From positions 1 through 30,120 of the IMG/VR virus record IMGVR_UViG_3300030012_002987: a stretch of 30,120 bases of DNA. One strand, given 5' to 3'. Source of the DNA: a virus. Shown in pieces: positions 1 through 10,040 of this stretch. A model generated the notes under the pieces. It was not told the origin of the DNA. It was given only the letters and a program-made list of their open reading frames with translations, and did no database searches. Each line of letters opens with the position of its first letter. Positions within the stretch are counted from its first letter, which is position 1. The position numbers and the translations under genes were made by a program.

Positions 1-102
1 TAATAAAAACAAAATAATATGTCAGCAAATATAATTGATTTAAAAGAAATACTTATTAAAATGCAAGATGTGTGGACAAGTTTTCAATGTAAAGCAATCG
101 AA
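1..102. repeat. Terminal overlap, left copy (matches 30019-30120)
   Basis: Bases 1-102 recur at 30019-30120 with one difference (C at 99, T at 30117). Both copies hold the stop codon of the previous gene (TAA at 1-3 and 30019-30021) and the start of the same tail gene. The simplest reading is that the window is a circular or circularly permuted genome of about 30,018 bp cut at an arbitrary point. The mismatch is a silent third-position change (ATC/ATT, Ile27), which fits variation in the sampled phage population better than an exact assembly k-mer overlap. Confidence 0.93.
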
Positions 103-516
103 GGAATGCCATTCAATCAATTTCATTTTGGCTATCCACAAGAAGTTGATGACATTCACAAAAAAAATCTTCCATTGATGGTTGTCAATCCACCAAGTTC
201 AATTGCATCAACAAATGAAATTCAGCTTGATCAAAATGTTTTGACAAACACATCTTTTGTTTTGCAAATTTATGATCATTTGCCATCATCAATGACTGGT
301 CAACCATCAATCAACAAAGCAGACAACTTTGACAATTTAGAAAAATGTTTTTATTATTGGCTTGAAAACACAATTGATGCACATGGAACAAAGGTTCAAT
401 TGTCTGCTGGATCATTAAGAATTGAAAGATCAACAACTTCATCAAATGACAAATTATATTCTTTGCAATGTAGTTTCACACTGAATTATTTTGTTCGATG
501 TTTTAAACTAAATTAA
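19..516 (+). CDS. Probable tail-completion or tail-terminator protein
   Basis: A 165-residue protein with no signal peptide, membrane segment or catalytic motif. The ATG at 19 follows an A-rich leader (aaaacaaaataat), as at most starts here. The fold cannot be read from sequence. The pattern (a helical N-terminus, then NPPSS, then alternating beta-rich stretches ending in a hydrophobic, aromatic C-terminus) resembles small tail-terminator or completion proteins of Bacteroidota siphophages. Its place supports this: it follows the chaperone-like pair (29114-30021 on the circle) and lies 3 bp before an HK97 gp10-like neck gene. Such proteins cap the tail tube and join it to the head. The product is certainly expressed as part of the tail operon; the exact role is inferred. 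Confidence 0.55.
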   Translation: MSANIIDLKEILIKMQDVWTSFQCKAIEGMPFNQFHFGYPQEVDDIHKKNLPLMVVNPPSSIASTNEIQLDQNVLTNTSFVLQIYDHLPSSMTGQPSINKADNFDNLEKCFYYWLENTIDAHGTKVQLSAGSLRIERSTTSSNDKLYSLQCSFTLNYFVRCFKLN

Positions 517-519
517 AAA

Positions 520-1056
520 ATGAATGCACCTCTTGACAAAAATATGATCGATCAAATACTTGTAAACATTGAAGCAATTCTTGGTGTCAAGTTGATTGAT
601 CTTGAAAGAAAAGCATCTGGTGCATTGATCAATTCATTTCAACACAAGATCAACATTGCAAATGAATTTGATCTACAATGTCAAATCATCGGTCTTGATT
701 ACTGGAAAATCGTTGAATATGGTGTCAATCCAGCAGCAATTCCATACGATCCAAGCATTCGAACAAATGCAGCATCTTCACTTTATATTCAAGGACTGAT
801 GAACTGGATCAAAACAAAGGGAATTGCAAGTGAAAACAAAGTTGTGAAACAAATTGCATTCATGATCGCAAGAAAACAAACTGCAAAAGGTGGTGGTGGT
901 GCAAGGGGAAATCCTATCAACAAAAACAAACTGGGTTTTATAAGAAAAACACAAAAAGATCGTGAAAAAGAAGTTCAGAAAATTGGTGAAGTTTATCAAA
1001 AATCTGTTTTCACAATGGTCAAATCATTAACTGGATCAGTCGAAATCGTAATTTAA
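520..1056 (+). CDS. HK97 gp10-like neck/tail-completion protein
   Basis: A 178-residue protein. The middle carries the signature I associate with the HK97 gp10 / tail-completion family: an aromatic 'DYWKIVEYGVNP' segment (about residues 66-77), then 'MNWIKTKGI' and 'AFMIARKQTAKGGGG' (about 112-127). Family members act at the head-tail joint or complete the tail during assembly. The C-terminus is lysine-rich and then hydrophobic. The gene starts 3 bp after the preceding gene and ends 12 bp before the next, so it is in the tail operon. Recognition rests on motif pattern and synteny, with no enzymatic residues to check. Confidence 0.65.
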   Translation: MNAPLDKNMIDQILVNIEAILGVKLIDLERKASGALINSFQHKINIANEFDLQCQIIGLDYWKIVEYGVNPAAIPYDPSIRTNAASSLYIQGLMNWIKTKGIASENKVVKQIAFMIARKQTAKGGGGARGNPINKNKLGFIRKTQKDREKEVQKIGEVYQKSVFTMVKSLTGSVEIVI

Positions 1057-1068
1057 AAAAATAATAAA

Positions 1069-2493
1069 ATGGCATCAGTCACAATTCAAATACAACCAAG
1101 AAACATCATTTCAACACTTGAACCATGTTTTTTTCAATTTAGTCAATCAGCAGTGGACACATTGAATGTTGTTGCACAATTGCAATATGACACAACTGGA
1201 TCTGGTAACTGGGTGAACTGGGGTGGTCGAATGCGATCTGCACCAGTGTTGAATGTTGCTGGTGTTTTCCAACTTGAAGCACAAGACATCTGGAATTCAC
1301 TTCCAAAAGGTTTTGCAAACGACATCAAAATGCTTGGATCTGGTTGTTGCTATGGTGGTGGACTTGGATCATCACTTCCACAAATGCAATGGTCACAAAT
1401 TTGCAACTGGCAAGTTCGACTGATTGTTCAAAGGGAATTTCTTGATGCATCAACTGGTTTCATTGAATTAGATCCACAAACAACAATTTCAAACACTTTT
1501 GTTGTTTATGAAGCATCACCACCAAGAAGGAATTCACTATGGGGAACAAGTTATATTCCAGATTCAGACACACTTGGTGAATATGTTATGCAAGGAAATG
1601 CAAGTGAAGCAAGAGATGGTTTTTTATGGTTGACTGATGCGATCACACAAAGAAAAGCAAGAACACCGATGATCACATGTCACATCAAACCGACTGAACA
1701 ATTTTATTTGCACACAATCAATGGTCGTTTGTTGTCTGGTGTGTCAAATCCAAATCGATTGGTGATTGAAACATTTAATGCACAAGACATGATGTTGAAT
1801 GGAAGGGTGATTTCATGGTTGAATGGATCTTCAAACAATTACATGCAAAGCATTGATGTCGGTTTTCGATCAATCAAATGTGCATTGTCCGAAGGTGGTG
1901 CAGAATCAGCTGACTTTGCAAATGTTGCATATTATCATGTTTACAATTCAGTTTCAAATGGTTCAAGTGGACTTTCAAAATCAGTCGTTTGGAAGTTCAT
2001 TGTTGATCGGTCATGTAATACAAAAGCATATCAAAGATTCTTGTGGAAAAACCAACTGGGTGGCTGGGACATGTTCACAATTGATGGCAAACTGACATCA
2101 AGAAGAAAATTCAAGCATTCAAAATATGAGAAAAGAATTGGTCGTGATACATCGGTTTATTCTTATGGTGAAAACAATTGGTTGAATACAGAAGAAACAA
2201 TTTTCAAAGTTGATTCACAAAAAATGACAACTGATCAAGCAATGTGGATTTCTAAAATTGCAGCATCATCTTTCACATATCTTCGTGTTGACATGCAATC
2301 TGACTACAATCCACAAACATGGCAAGATTTTTCTGCACTTGAAACATGGCGAGATGCTGGAAGATGCAACAAATTCATTCCGATCATTATTGATTCAACT
2401 TCAATTCGTTATCAAGACACAAACAAAAGAAACATTCAAAAAGTTTCGTTTGAATACAAACTTGCATTGTCAAACATATATCCAAGAAACTAA
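1069..2493 (+). CDS. Tail structural protein, 474 residues
   Basis: A large soluble protein without membrane segments or catalytic signatures, rich in Ser, Thr, Asn, Trp and aromatic residues, as in beta-sandwich virion proteins. The segment 'FLWKNQLGGWDMFTIDGK' (about residues 323-340), followed by a basic stretch and 'YEKRIG', matches a recurrent pattern in tail proteins of Bacteroidota phages (typically W-x-N-x-L-G-G-x-D-x-[FY]). It is followed after 12 bp by the 1171-residue tail protein and then the tape measure. A role in the distal tail or tail tip is inferred from position. It could instead be a receptor-binding or adaptor subunit. The ATG at 1069 lies 12 bp after the preceding stop in an A/T-rich gap. 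Confidence 0.55.
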   Translation: MASVTIQIQPRNIISTLEPCFFQFSQSAVDTLNVVAQLQYDTTGSGNWVNWGGRMRSAPVLNVAGVFQLEAQDIWNSLPKGFANDIKMLGSGCCYGGGLGSSLPQMQWSQICNWQVRLIVQREFLDASTGFIELDPQTTISNTFVVYEASPPRRNSLWGTSYIPDSDTLGEYVMQGNASEARDGFLWLTDAITQRKARTPMITCHIKPTEQFYLHTINGRLLSGVSNPNRLVIETFNAQDMMLNGRVISWLNGSSNNYMQSIDVGFRSIKCALSEGGAESADFANVAYYHVYNSVSNGSSGLSKSVVWKFIVDRSCNTKAYQRFLWKNQLGGWDMFTIDGKLTSRRKFKHSKYEKRIGRDTSVYSYGENNWLNTEETIFKVDSQKMTTDQAMWISKIAASSFTYLRVDMQSDYNPQTWQDFSALETWRDAGRCNKFIPIIIDSTSIRYQDTNKRNIQKVSFEYKLALSNIYPRN

Positions 2494-2505
2494 AAAAAAA
2501 CAAAC

Positions 2506-5500
2506 ATGGGACAAAGGGCAAACATTCAATTTCAAATTTTCGACAATACAGACAATTCAATTGTCGGTGAACTTGACATTCAATCAAGTGACACTTTTCC
2601 AGTTGCTTTGACATATACAATCAAAGATGTTCAAGACATTCAAAAATCAAAAGGTTCATTCTCAAAAAACTTCAAAATACCAGCAACCAGAAACAACAAT
2701 GATGTTTTAAAATCAATTTTTTCTGATTCATTTTATAATTCATTCGAATTTGTAGAAAACAAATCAGCAAAGATTTTTGTTGATGGATCATTGATCATGC
2801 AAGGTCAATTCAAAATCAAAGCAACAATTCAAGACAAAATTCCACAAGAATATGAATGTGTTGTTTTTGGTGAAAATTACGAATGGGTTAATTTGTTGGA
2901 TCAAGCAGATCTTTGTGAAATTGATCTTGATGCTGGTGGACTTTTTCCAAACACACCATCAGTGATTGGATATGATCGTGATGACATCATGGCAACATGG
3001 AATCACAATTTTTCTGGTCACATTGTTGGTGGTGTTGGAACACATGTCGTTTATCCTTTGGTCAATACTGGAAAATATCTTTATGGTGATTTTGCACATG
3101 CTGATGATTTGTTTCCAGCAATCTTTGTTCGTGACATCATTCTTGCTGCATTTGCTGGAATTGGTTATCAAGTTGAATCAGATTTTTTTGAAACCAACTG
3201 GTTCAAGAAACTGATCACATTGACACCAAGACAAATTTTTGAAATCGATGAAGATTCAGAAGTTGCAACACCTTTTTCATGGCAATATGCAACAAATCCA
3301 GATGTTGCTGGTGGCTGGAAGATTCCAACTAATTATAGAAATTTAAGTCAACCACCAAACAATTTTGATGGTGCAATCGGTTTTCTTCCGACACCATCAT
3401 GCACTGGTTGTGATCCAAACAATGTTGTTTCTGCAAACAACACTTTGAACGATGTCAAGTTTTATTCACTTGGTGGATATTTAGATGACAATGAACCAGA
3501 TCACATCATTTGTGGCTGGTGGTGGGGACAATTTGGAATCTATGCACCAGCACAAAACTATTTTGGAAATTATTTCAATGCACTTCTGACTTCATATTGT
3601 GATCCATCAACTGGAATGTGGATCTGGGGACATGAATGGGATTGTGTTTGGACAAATGCACAAACAAATGTTTATCTTAATGCTTCACAACCACCACCAA
3701 ATGGAACACATGAAGAACCGATCAACAATGTGTCAATCATTCAAACATCACAAACTGGAACATATTCTTTCAACTTGAATTGTTTGCTGGAAATGGACAA
3801 TCAATATGTCATTGACAATTTGCCAGAACAATTTGAACCATTTGGTGATGACACAAACATGCCACCATACTATCAGAATCAAGGTTTCATGTATGCAAAT
3901 GCAGTTGGAATGTCTTATGGTGGAACTGATCCACAAACTGGTCTTGATGAATATGAAGATTTTGGTGTCATTTATTGTGCATCTGCATTTCTTGTTCAAA
4001 TTGAAGGATCAACTGGAAGACACAAACCGATGTTTTGTGATCATACTTGTCGAACTTCTGATGATCTTGCATGGCACAATTTCTTTGCACAATGGCGAAG
4101 TTCTGCACAACTTCCAGAAACAAATTTGACATTTCAATTGAATGTCGAAAATTTTCTTTTTGATATTCTGGACACTGATGATCAATTTTATTGGTATGTT
4201 GAAGTTTATGAACAATTCATGAATGCAAGTGATTCTGGATATTCTGGTGGAATTTCACACATTGCAACATGTCAATGTAAATACAGAATCATTGAAGCAT
4301 CAACATGGGGTGGTCTTACTGATGCAATGACAGAAGATGGTCAAGTCAGTGTTTCACAACTTTTGCCATGTGATGTGTCACAATTAGAATGGATCAATGG
4401 TTTGACTGGTCTTTTCAATTTGTATTGGTATGCAGATGAAGGTGCGAAAAAAATATATTGTGAACCAAGAGATAATTTTTTCTTCAATCGATTTCTTGCA
4501 TTGGACTGGTCTGAAAAAATTGACATGTCACAAGATTCAAGATCCGAATTTGTTTATGATTCACTGAACAGAAATCTTTGTTTTTCTTATGAAGATGATG
4601 GATCAGATGGTTTTGTTGAAGAACGAAATAAAAGGGTGGGACAAATTTGTTCTTTGAATTCTTTTGCAATGGATCTTGGAAATCTATACAAAAACGATGA
4701 CACACAAATCGGTTCTGAATTTTATGCACCGACATACATGTTCAATGATGTTGTGATCGGAAACAATGCAGACAAATCACCATATATTCCAGTAATTCAT
4801 TCCGAATACACACCGATCTGGACTGCAACATTGAACAATCAGTATCCAGACAAAATTGAAGAATTTGCACCAAGAATTCTTTTGTGGGGTGGAAAAGTTC
4901 CAGTTTTTGAAGCTGATGGTTTGACACCAGACAATGTGTGGCGATGGGGACAAGAAAATCCATCAGATCCACCAGTGAATTTGCAATACTATCCATTCGC
5001 TGGAACACACTTCAATCAAAATGAAAATTTCTTTGGAAATCTGAACATCGGTGGAATCAATTATTTTCCGACATTACCATTCCAAGATGCAGAAGCAAAT
5101 GATCAACCACCAGCATCAACTGCACCATTGTATCCATTTTGTGATGGTTTGTTCAAAGTATTCTGGGAAAAAAATATCAATGGACTTCTTGCAAGACCAA
5201 GAATCAAAAAAGCATTTTTCAATTTGACACCAAAAGACATCATGGATTTTGATTTTAGAAAATTGATTTATCTTGATGCTGGTGTGACAGAAGGTGGAAC
5301 ATATTGGATTGTCAACAAAATAATTGACTACAAACCAGCAAAAAATGAATTGACAAGGGTTGAATTGTATCAATTTTTCATCAGCAAACCAGAAAAGAAA
5401 CCAAAACCAAACAAGAAAAACAACAACAAATTTCTTGTTTCAAATGCTGGAATCAGTCGTGATGTTCCAAATGGAAGGAATTATCAATACAACATCAGAT

Positions 5501-6021
5501 TGCGAAACAATGCAGACAAACTTGGTGTCACTGGAAAACAACTTGAATCATTGGCAAAAACACCGAATTTGTCATTGACATCACCAGTGTATCAAAGTGA
5601 TCAAAACTGGATTGAAATTCAAAGGGAATTTCCAAACAAAAAACCTATTGTTTCAACTGATGGATCAAGAAATCCAAGATCTAACAAAAGCAAAAAATCT
5701 TTTTCAATAGGATCTGGAAATCAAGTGATTCAAGACACTGGTTCAATTGTTATTGGAAACAACACAAGGGCAAATTCAAAAAACACAATTCAAATCGGAT
5801 CAAATGTGAATCAAGTCAGAAGAAATCCAGAACAAATCATTGTTCAAGGATCTAACTATGCACCAGCATTTGTGGTCAACAATCAAGGTGAATTCGTTGA
5901 AGGTGGTGGTGGTTGCATATATTATGAAGATGCTGCTGGAAGTTTTATGCAAGTTTACTATGAAGACAAGACATCACCATTGTTTGAAAAATCTATTAAA
6001 AAAGTATTAAAAGGAAAATAA
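2506..6021 (+). CDS. Large tail-tip/baseplate hub protein with beta-helical C-terminus
   Basis: A 1171-residue protein. The N-terminal 150 residues contain 'KSKGSFSKNFKIPATRNNN' (about 47-65) and 'AKIFVDGSLIMQGQ', a pattern I recognise from large tail proteins of Bacteroidota phages that act as distal-tail or hub components. The long middle is rich in Trp, Tyr, Asp and Asn, typical of extracellular virion parts. From about residue 1065 the text becomes glycine/isoleucine-periodic ('GSIVIGNNTRANSKNTIQIG'), which resembles YadA-head or beta-helix repeats. The gene ends 1 bp before the tape measure, which fits tail-tip assembly. No lytic-enzyme motif is visible. It is the largest candidate for host contact besides the fibre-like gene at 16081. 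Confidence 0.65.
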   Translation: MGQRANIQFQIFDNTDNSIVGELDIQSSDTFPVALTYTIKDVQDIQKSKGSFSKNFKIPATRNNNDVLKSIFSDSFYNSFEFVENKSAKIFVDGSLIMQGQFKIKATIQDKIPQEYECVVFGENYEWVNLLDQADLCEIDLDAGGLFPNTPSVIGYDRDDIMATWNHNFSGHIVGGVGTHVVYPLVNTGKYLYGDFAHADDLFPAIFVRDIILAAFAGIGYQVESDFFETNWFKKLITLTPRQIFEIDEDSEVATPFSWQYATNPDVAGGWKIPTNYRNLSQPPNNFDGAIGFLPTPSCTGCDPNNVVSANNTLNDVKFYSLGGYLDDNEPDHIICGWWWGQFGIYAPAQNYFGNYFNALLTSYCDPSTGMWIWGHEWDCVWTNAQTNVYLNASQPPPNGTHEEPINNVSIIQTSQTGTYSFNLNCLLEMDNQYVIDNLPEQFEPFGDDTNMPPYYQNQGFMYANAVGMSYGGTDPQTGLDEYEDFGVIYCASAFLVQIEGSTGRHKPMFCDHTCRTSDDLAWHNFFAQWRSSAQLPETNLTFQLNVENFLFDILDTDDQFYWYVEVYEQFMNASDSGYSGGISHIATCQCKYRIIEASTWGGLTDAMTEDGQVSVSQLLPCDVSQLEWINGLTGLFNLYWYADEGAKKIYCEPRDNFFFNRFLALDWSEKIDMSQDSRSEFVYDSLNRNLCFSYEDDGSDGFVEERNKRVGQICSLNSFAMDLGNLYKNDDTQIGSEFYAPTYMFNDVVIGNNADKSPYIPVIHSEYTPIWTATLNNQYPDKIEEFAPRILLWGGKVPVFEADGLTPDNVWRWGQENPSDPPVNLQYYPFAGTHFNQNENFFGNLNIGGINYFPTLPFQDAEANDQPPASTAPLYPFCDGLFKVFWEKNINGLLARPRIKKAFFNLTPKDIMDFDFRKLIYLDAGVTEGGTYWIVNKIIDYKPAKNELTRVELYQFFISKPEKKPKPNKKNNNKFLVSNAGISRDVPNGRNYQYNIRLRNNADKLGVTGKQLESLAKTPNLSLTSPVYQSDQNWIEIQREFPNKKPIVSTDGSRNPRSNKSKKSFSIGSGNQVIQDTGSIVIGNNTRANSKNTIQIGSNVNQVRRNPEQIIVQGSNYAPAFVVNNQGEFVEGGGGCIYYEDAAGSFMQVYYEDKTSPLFEKSIKKVLKGK

Positions 6022-6022
6022 A

Positions 6023-9000
6023 ATGGCAAATCTGGAAACAATTCTGAACATTCGTGTCGAAGGAACTTCGGACATGATAAAATTCAAAGATGAGATCAAC
6101 AAAACTGAACAAGAACTGAAAGATCTAAAAGCACAACAAAAAGCAGCTGGTGATGAAGGTGGAAAATTCACAAAACAGATTGTTGAACAAGAAACAAAAT
6201 TGAAAGGTCTTCGAAAAGGATACAATTCAAGCAAAACAGAATTGTTGAAGATGAATGATGCAGTCAAAAGCACTGGAAAATCATACAATGATTTGACAAA
6301 ACAAAATGCTGCACTTGTTGTTCAATTGAAAAAACTTCAAGATCCTCTTGGTAAAGATCAAAAGGAATTTCAAAAGCTATCTGCACAAATAAACAACAAC
6401 ACAAATTCTTTGAAGAAAATGGATTCTGCAATGGGTAGATCACAAAGAAATGTTGGAAACTATGGTCAAAGCATTCGAAACATGGGACTGCAAATCGGTG
6501 CAGCAGTCATGGCTTTCAAAACACTTGAAAGGGTGATCGGAACTTTTGTTGACTTTGAATTTCAAATCAAACAAGTTGGTGTGATTTCTGGTGCAACTGC
6601 CGAAGAAATGGCAATGCTTGAAAAGAATGCAAAAGATCTTGGATCATCAACTGCATTCACTGCTGGTGAAGTTGCTGGTCTGCAAAAAGAACTTGCAAAA
6701 CTTGGTTTCAATCCAGCAGAAATTGAAAACATGACAAGTTCAGTTCTGGATCTTGCATTTGCATTTGGTGAAGATCTTGGACAAACATCAACAATTGTCG
6801 GTGCAACACTTCGACAATTCAATCTTGATGCAGAAGAAGCAAGTCGTGTCACCGATGTCATGGCTGCATCATTTGCAAATTCTGCACTTGATCTTCAAAA
6901 GTTTGAAGTTTCAATGGCTAAAGTTGCACCAGTTGCGAATGCAATGGGTTTTTCACTTGAAGACACAACTGCAATTCTTGGAACTTTGACAAATGCTGGA
7001 ATTGATGCATCAACTGCTGGAACATCACTTCGAAACATATTTTTGAAACTTGCAGATCCGACTGGTGATCTTGCAAAAGCACTTGGAAGAAATGTCAATT
7101 CTGTCGATGAACTTATTCCAGCAATGCAAGAACTTGAAAAGAAAGGAATTGATGTGGCTGGAATGCTTGAAATCACTGACAAAAGATCGGTGACTGCATT
7201 TGCATCGATGTTGGCTGGATCAACTTCAATTGATGAACTTGCTAAAAAGATGCAAAATGCCGAAGGAACAACACAACGATTTGCTGATGTGATGAGAGAT
7301 ACATTGAAAGGACAAATTGATGCAGTAAAATCAGCAGCAGAAGGTTTTGCAATTGAATTGATTGACAATCTTTCACCAGCACTTGAAGTTGCAATGAACA
7401 TCTTGAATGCAATGTTTCAAGTTTTGAAATTTTTAGCACCAGTCATCGTGACTGCAACTGCTGCATTCGTATCATACAAAGCAATTGTGATCGCAACAAA
7501 TGCTGCGACAAAATTATATAATATAGCAACCACTGCAATGCGAATTGTGACAATTGCAACAACTGGTGGTGTCAAAGGATTGAATCGTGCATTGAAATTG
7601 TTGAACATATCAATCAAAGCAAATCCGATTGGTCTTCTGGTTGCTGGTCTGACAACTGGTGTTGCACTTTTATCTTCATTTTCATCAAAAGCAGAAGATT
7701 CAGCAGAAGACATGGATTCACTTGCATCTTCAACTGAAAAGTTCAGTGAAATTGAAAAAGAAGCAGTCAAAAATCAAGCATCACAACTTGCAAATGCAAA
7801 ACAATTGATTTCAACAATACAAGATGAAAATGCAAAAAGATCAGATCGATTGAAAGCAATCGAAGATTTGAACAAGATCACACCTTTAACAATTAAAAAC
7901 ATTGATGATGAAAAAGAAGTTGCAGAAAAACTTGCTGGTGCATACGAAGATGTTGTCAAAGCAATCAAATTGAAAATTGTCAATGATGTTGCAAACAAGA
8001 AACTGATTGCACTTGCAGAAAAAGAACTTGCAATTGAAGAAGAACTTGTCAATGTAAAAAACGACTACAACAAATCTTTGCAACAAAATCTTAATTTGAC
8101 ACAAGAAGAAATTGATGCTGGTGGAAAAATCATTGAAACTTTTGATGCACAAGGAAAAGCAATCAAAAAATTTGTTTCTATTGAAGAAATTGAAAAGAAA
8201 AAACAAAAAGAATTGAGAGATAAATTGATCGAAGCAACAAGATTTTCAAAAACTGGAATCGTTGAATTTGACAATGCAATGGGAAAACATCTTGAATTGA
8301 CAAGAAAAGTCAACAACTTGGAAGGGAAATTGAATGATGTCAAAACTGAAGGTGTGAAGATCCAAAAAGAAGCAAATGCAAAAGCAAAAGAATTCAACAT
8401 TGAATCAGAAAAAGAAGAAAAAGTTGTCACAAAAAAATTGACTGCTTATCAACAACTGCAAGAAAATGTCAAAATTGCAACCGAAGAATTGAAAAAAGCA
8501 ATCACAACAAATGGTGACACAACTGCTGCTGCTGAAAAACTTAAAAAAGCAAAACAAGAATTGATGGAAGTTGATGCAAAGGTTGCAAAAGTCAACAAAG
8601 AAGTTGCAGATTCTTTCAAAGAACCGACAAATGCATATCAAGACCAAGTTGATGCAATACAAGAAACAATCAATGCAGAACAAAAACAACTTGATCAAAT
8701 TGAAAAATTGAAAAAAGCTGGTGCAGATCTTGCAAAAGAACAAATTGAACAAGCACTGAAAGTTGCCAAAGCAAGATTGGATCTTGCACTTGTAACAATT
8801 CAAGCATCAAATGATGACACTTCAAAACAAGTTGAAAACATCAACAAATTAAAATCTGAAATCAAGTCACTTGAAACTGAACTTGGAAATTTTGGAAAAT
8901 CAGCAGACACCGATGGTGATTCTGGATCTTCTGGTTTTCTTGGAAAAGCACTTTTCGGAACAAAAGATGGTGAAGAACCTTTCACTGGTGAAGAATTTCT

Positions 9001-9805
9001 TCAAGCAGTTGGTGCAACAATGTCACAAGTCATGGACATCATGTCCGAAGTCAATGCAATGCAACAAGCAGAAACAGATGCACAAATTCAAGGAATCGAA
9101 GGTGAAAAACAAACCGAACTTGATGCACTTCGTGAAACAACTGCATTCAAAATTGCAAGTTCAGAAGAACAAGCAAAAATGGAAGAAGAAATCACAAAGA
9201 AACATGACAAAAAAATTCTTGATCTAAAAGTCAAACAATTTGAAAGGGACAAGAAAATGATGAAAGCACAAGCAATCATGTCTGGTGCAATGGCGATCAT
9301 GTCAATCTGGTCTGGAACAATTTCTGGAAATCCAGTTGCAGATGCGATCATCAAAGGAATTTTGACTGCTGCACAAGTTGCATTGACTGGTGTTCAGATT
9401 GCAACAATTGAAGCACAAGCACCACCAACTGCTGAACTTGGTGGAATCATGAATGATGACTTTTTTGCAAATGGTGGAATGGTGCATGGAAGATCACATG
9501 CAGAAGGTGGTGAAAAATTTGCAGTCGGTGGTCGTGTTGTTGAACTTGAAGGTGGTGAAGCAGTGATCAACAAAAGATCAACTGCAATGTTCAAACCATT
9601 ATTGTCACAATTGAATCAAGCTGGTGGTGGTCGAAAGTTTGCTGATGGTGGTTTGACAATGGCAACTGATGCACTGGAAACACAATCACTTTCACTTGCA
9701 AATTCAATGAATGAAACAAAAGATCAAAAAGTTTTTCTTGTTGAAGCAGATGTCACCGAATCACAAATTGCAGTCAAGAACATTGAAGCACAAGCAACAT
9801 TCTAA
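6023..9805 (+). CDS. Tail tape measure protein (TP901 family)
   Basis: 1260 residues, the longest gene. Residues about 20-140 are charged coiled coil. About 175-430 form the TP901-type tape-measure core, with 'SGATAEEMAMLEKNAKDLG', 'TAFTAGEVAGLQKELAKLGF' and 'ANAGIDASTAGTSLRNIF'-like text ('TNAGIDASTAGTSLRNIFL' is the local form). Hydrophobic segments follow near 465-515, then a long coiled coil to about 950, a second hydrophobic stretch near 1085-1125, and a Gly-rich tail ('FANGGMVHGRSHAEGGEKF') often seen at the end of tape measures. The protein sets tail length and is ejected with DNA. At the usual 0.15 nm per residue it predicts a tail near 190 nm (family rule, not measured). It starts 1 bp after the preceding stop. 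Confidence 0.93.
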   Translation: MANLETILNIRVEGTSDMIKFKDEINKTEQELKDLKAQQKAAGDEGGKFTKQIVEQETKLKGLRKGYNSSKTELLKMNDAVKSTGKSYNDLTKQNAALVVQLKKLQDPLGKDQKEFQKLSAQINNNTNSLKKMDSAMGRSQRNVGNYGQSIRNMGLQIGAAVMAFKTLERVIGTFVDFEFQIKQVGVISGATAEEMAMLEKNAKDLGSSTAFTAGEVAGLQKELAKLGFNPAEIENMTSSVLDLAFAFGEDLGQTSTIVGATLRQFNLDAEEASRVTDVMAASFANSALDLQKFEVSMAKVAPVANAMGFSLEDTTAILGTLTNAGIDASTAGTSLRNIFLKLADPTGDLAKALGRNVNSVDELIPAMQELEKKGIDVAGMLEITDKRSVTAFASMLAGSTSIDELAKKMQNAEGTTQRFADVMRDTLKGQIDAVKSAAEGFAIELIDNLSPALEVAMNILNAMFQVLKFLAPVIVTATAAFVSYKAIVIATNAATKLYNIATTAMRIVTIATTGGVKGLNRALKLLNISIKANPIGLLVAGLTTGVALLSSFSSKAEDSAEDMDSLASSTEKFSEIEKEAVKNQASQLANAKQLISTIQDENAKRSDRLKAIEDLNKITPLTIKNIDDEKEVAEKLAGAYEDVVKAIKLKIVNDVANKKLIALAEKELAIEEELVNVKNDYNKSLQQNLNLTQEEIDAGGKIIETFDAQGKAIKKFVSIEEIEKKKQKELRDKLIEATRFSKTGIVEFDNAMGKHLELTRKVNNLEGKLNDVKTEGVKIQKEANAKAKEFNIESEKEEKVVTKKLTAYQQLQENVKIATEELKKAITTNGDTTAAAEKLKKAKQELMEVDAKVAKVNKEVADSFKEPTNAYQDQVDAIQETINAEQKQLDQIEKLKKAGADLAKEQIEQALKVAKARLDLALVTIQASNDDTSKQVENINKLKSEIKSLETELGNFGKSADTDGDSGSSGFLGKALFGTKDGEEPFTGEEFLQAVGATMSQVMDIMSEVNAMQQAETDAQIQGIEGEKQTELDALRETTAFKIASSEEQAKMEEEITKKHDKKILDLKVKQFERDKKMMKAQAIMSGAMAIMSIWSGTISGNPVADAIIKGILTAAQVALTGVQIATIEAQAPPTAELGGIMNDDFFANGGMVHGRSHAEGGEKFAVGGRVVELEGGEAVINKRSTAMFKPLLSQLNQAGGGRKFADGGLTMATDALETQSLSLANSMNETKDQKVFLVEADVTESQIAVKNIEAQATF

Positions 9806-9815
9806 ATTTATATAT

Positions 9816-10004
9816 ATGAAAATAACTGAAACAAAAGAAGTTCAAAATGCAAGATTGAAAATTTGCAGATCTTGCGAATTTAGAAGAAACAAATTTTTAT
9901 GGATATTCAATGCAGATTCATGTTCAATTTGCAAATGTAATTTGAAAGCAAAAACATTGATGTCTGCTGAAATGGGTGGTCAATGTCCGATTGCAAAATG
10001 GTGA
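9816..10004 (+). CDS. Small zinc-ribbon protein
   Basis: A 62-residue protein that starts at the ATG at 9816, 10 bp after the tape-measure stop. Cysteines occur as CRSC (about 17-20), then CSICKC (about 36-41) and a final CPIAKW. This four-knuckle pattern should bind one zinc. The same layout (KICRSC ... CxxC.C ... KT ... CPxxKW) is one I have seen in small phage proteins of unknown role. A longer frame open upstream has no better ATG and would overlap the tape measure. It lies in a group of three small genes between the tail block and the capsid promoter. Function unknown; a DNA- or RNA-binding or assembly-factor role would be a guess. Confidence 0.75.
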   Translation: MKITETKEVQNARLKICRSCEFRRNKFLWIFNADSCSICKCNLKAKTLMSAEMGGQCPIAKW

Positions 10005-10040
10005 CAATCAACACACTATTGTGAAAAACAAAAACTGAAC

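Noticed and set aside
2258-2611. 117-codon plus-strand frame crossing the junction of two tail genes
   Set aside because: Out of frame with two well-supported genes; composition (His, Gln, Leu, Thr-rich) is that of a shifted frame.
6895-7401. 168-codon minus-strand frame inside the tape measure gene
   Set aside because: Ser/Ala-rich shadow of the helical tape-measure repeats; no start context and overlaps an unmistakable gene.
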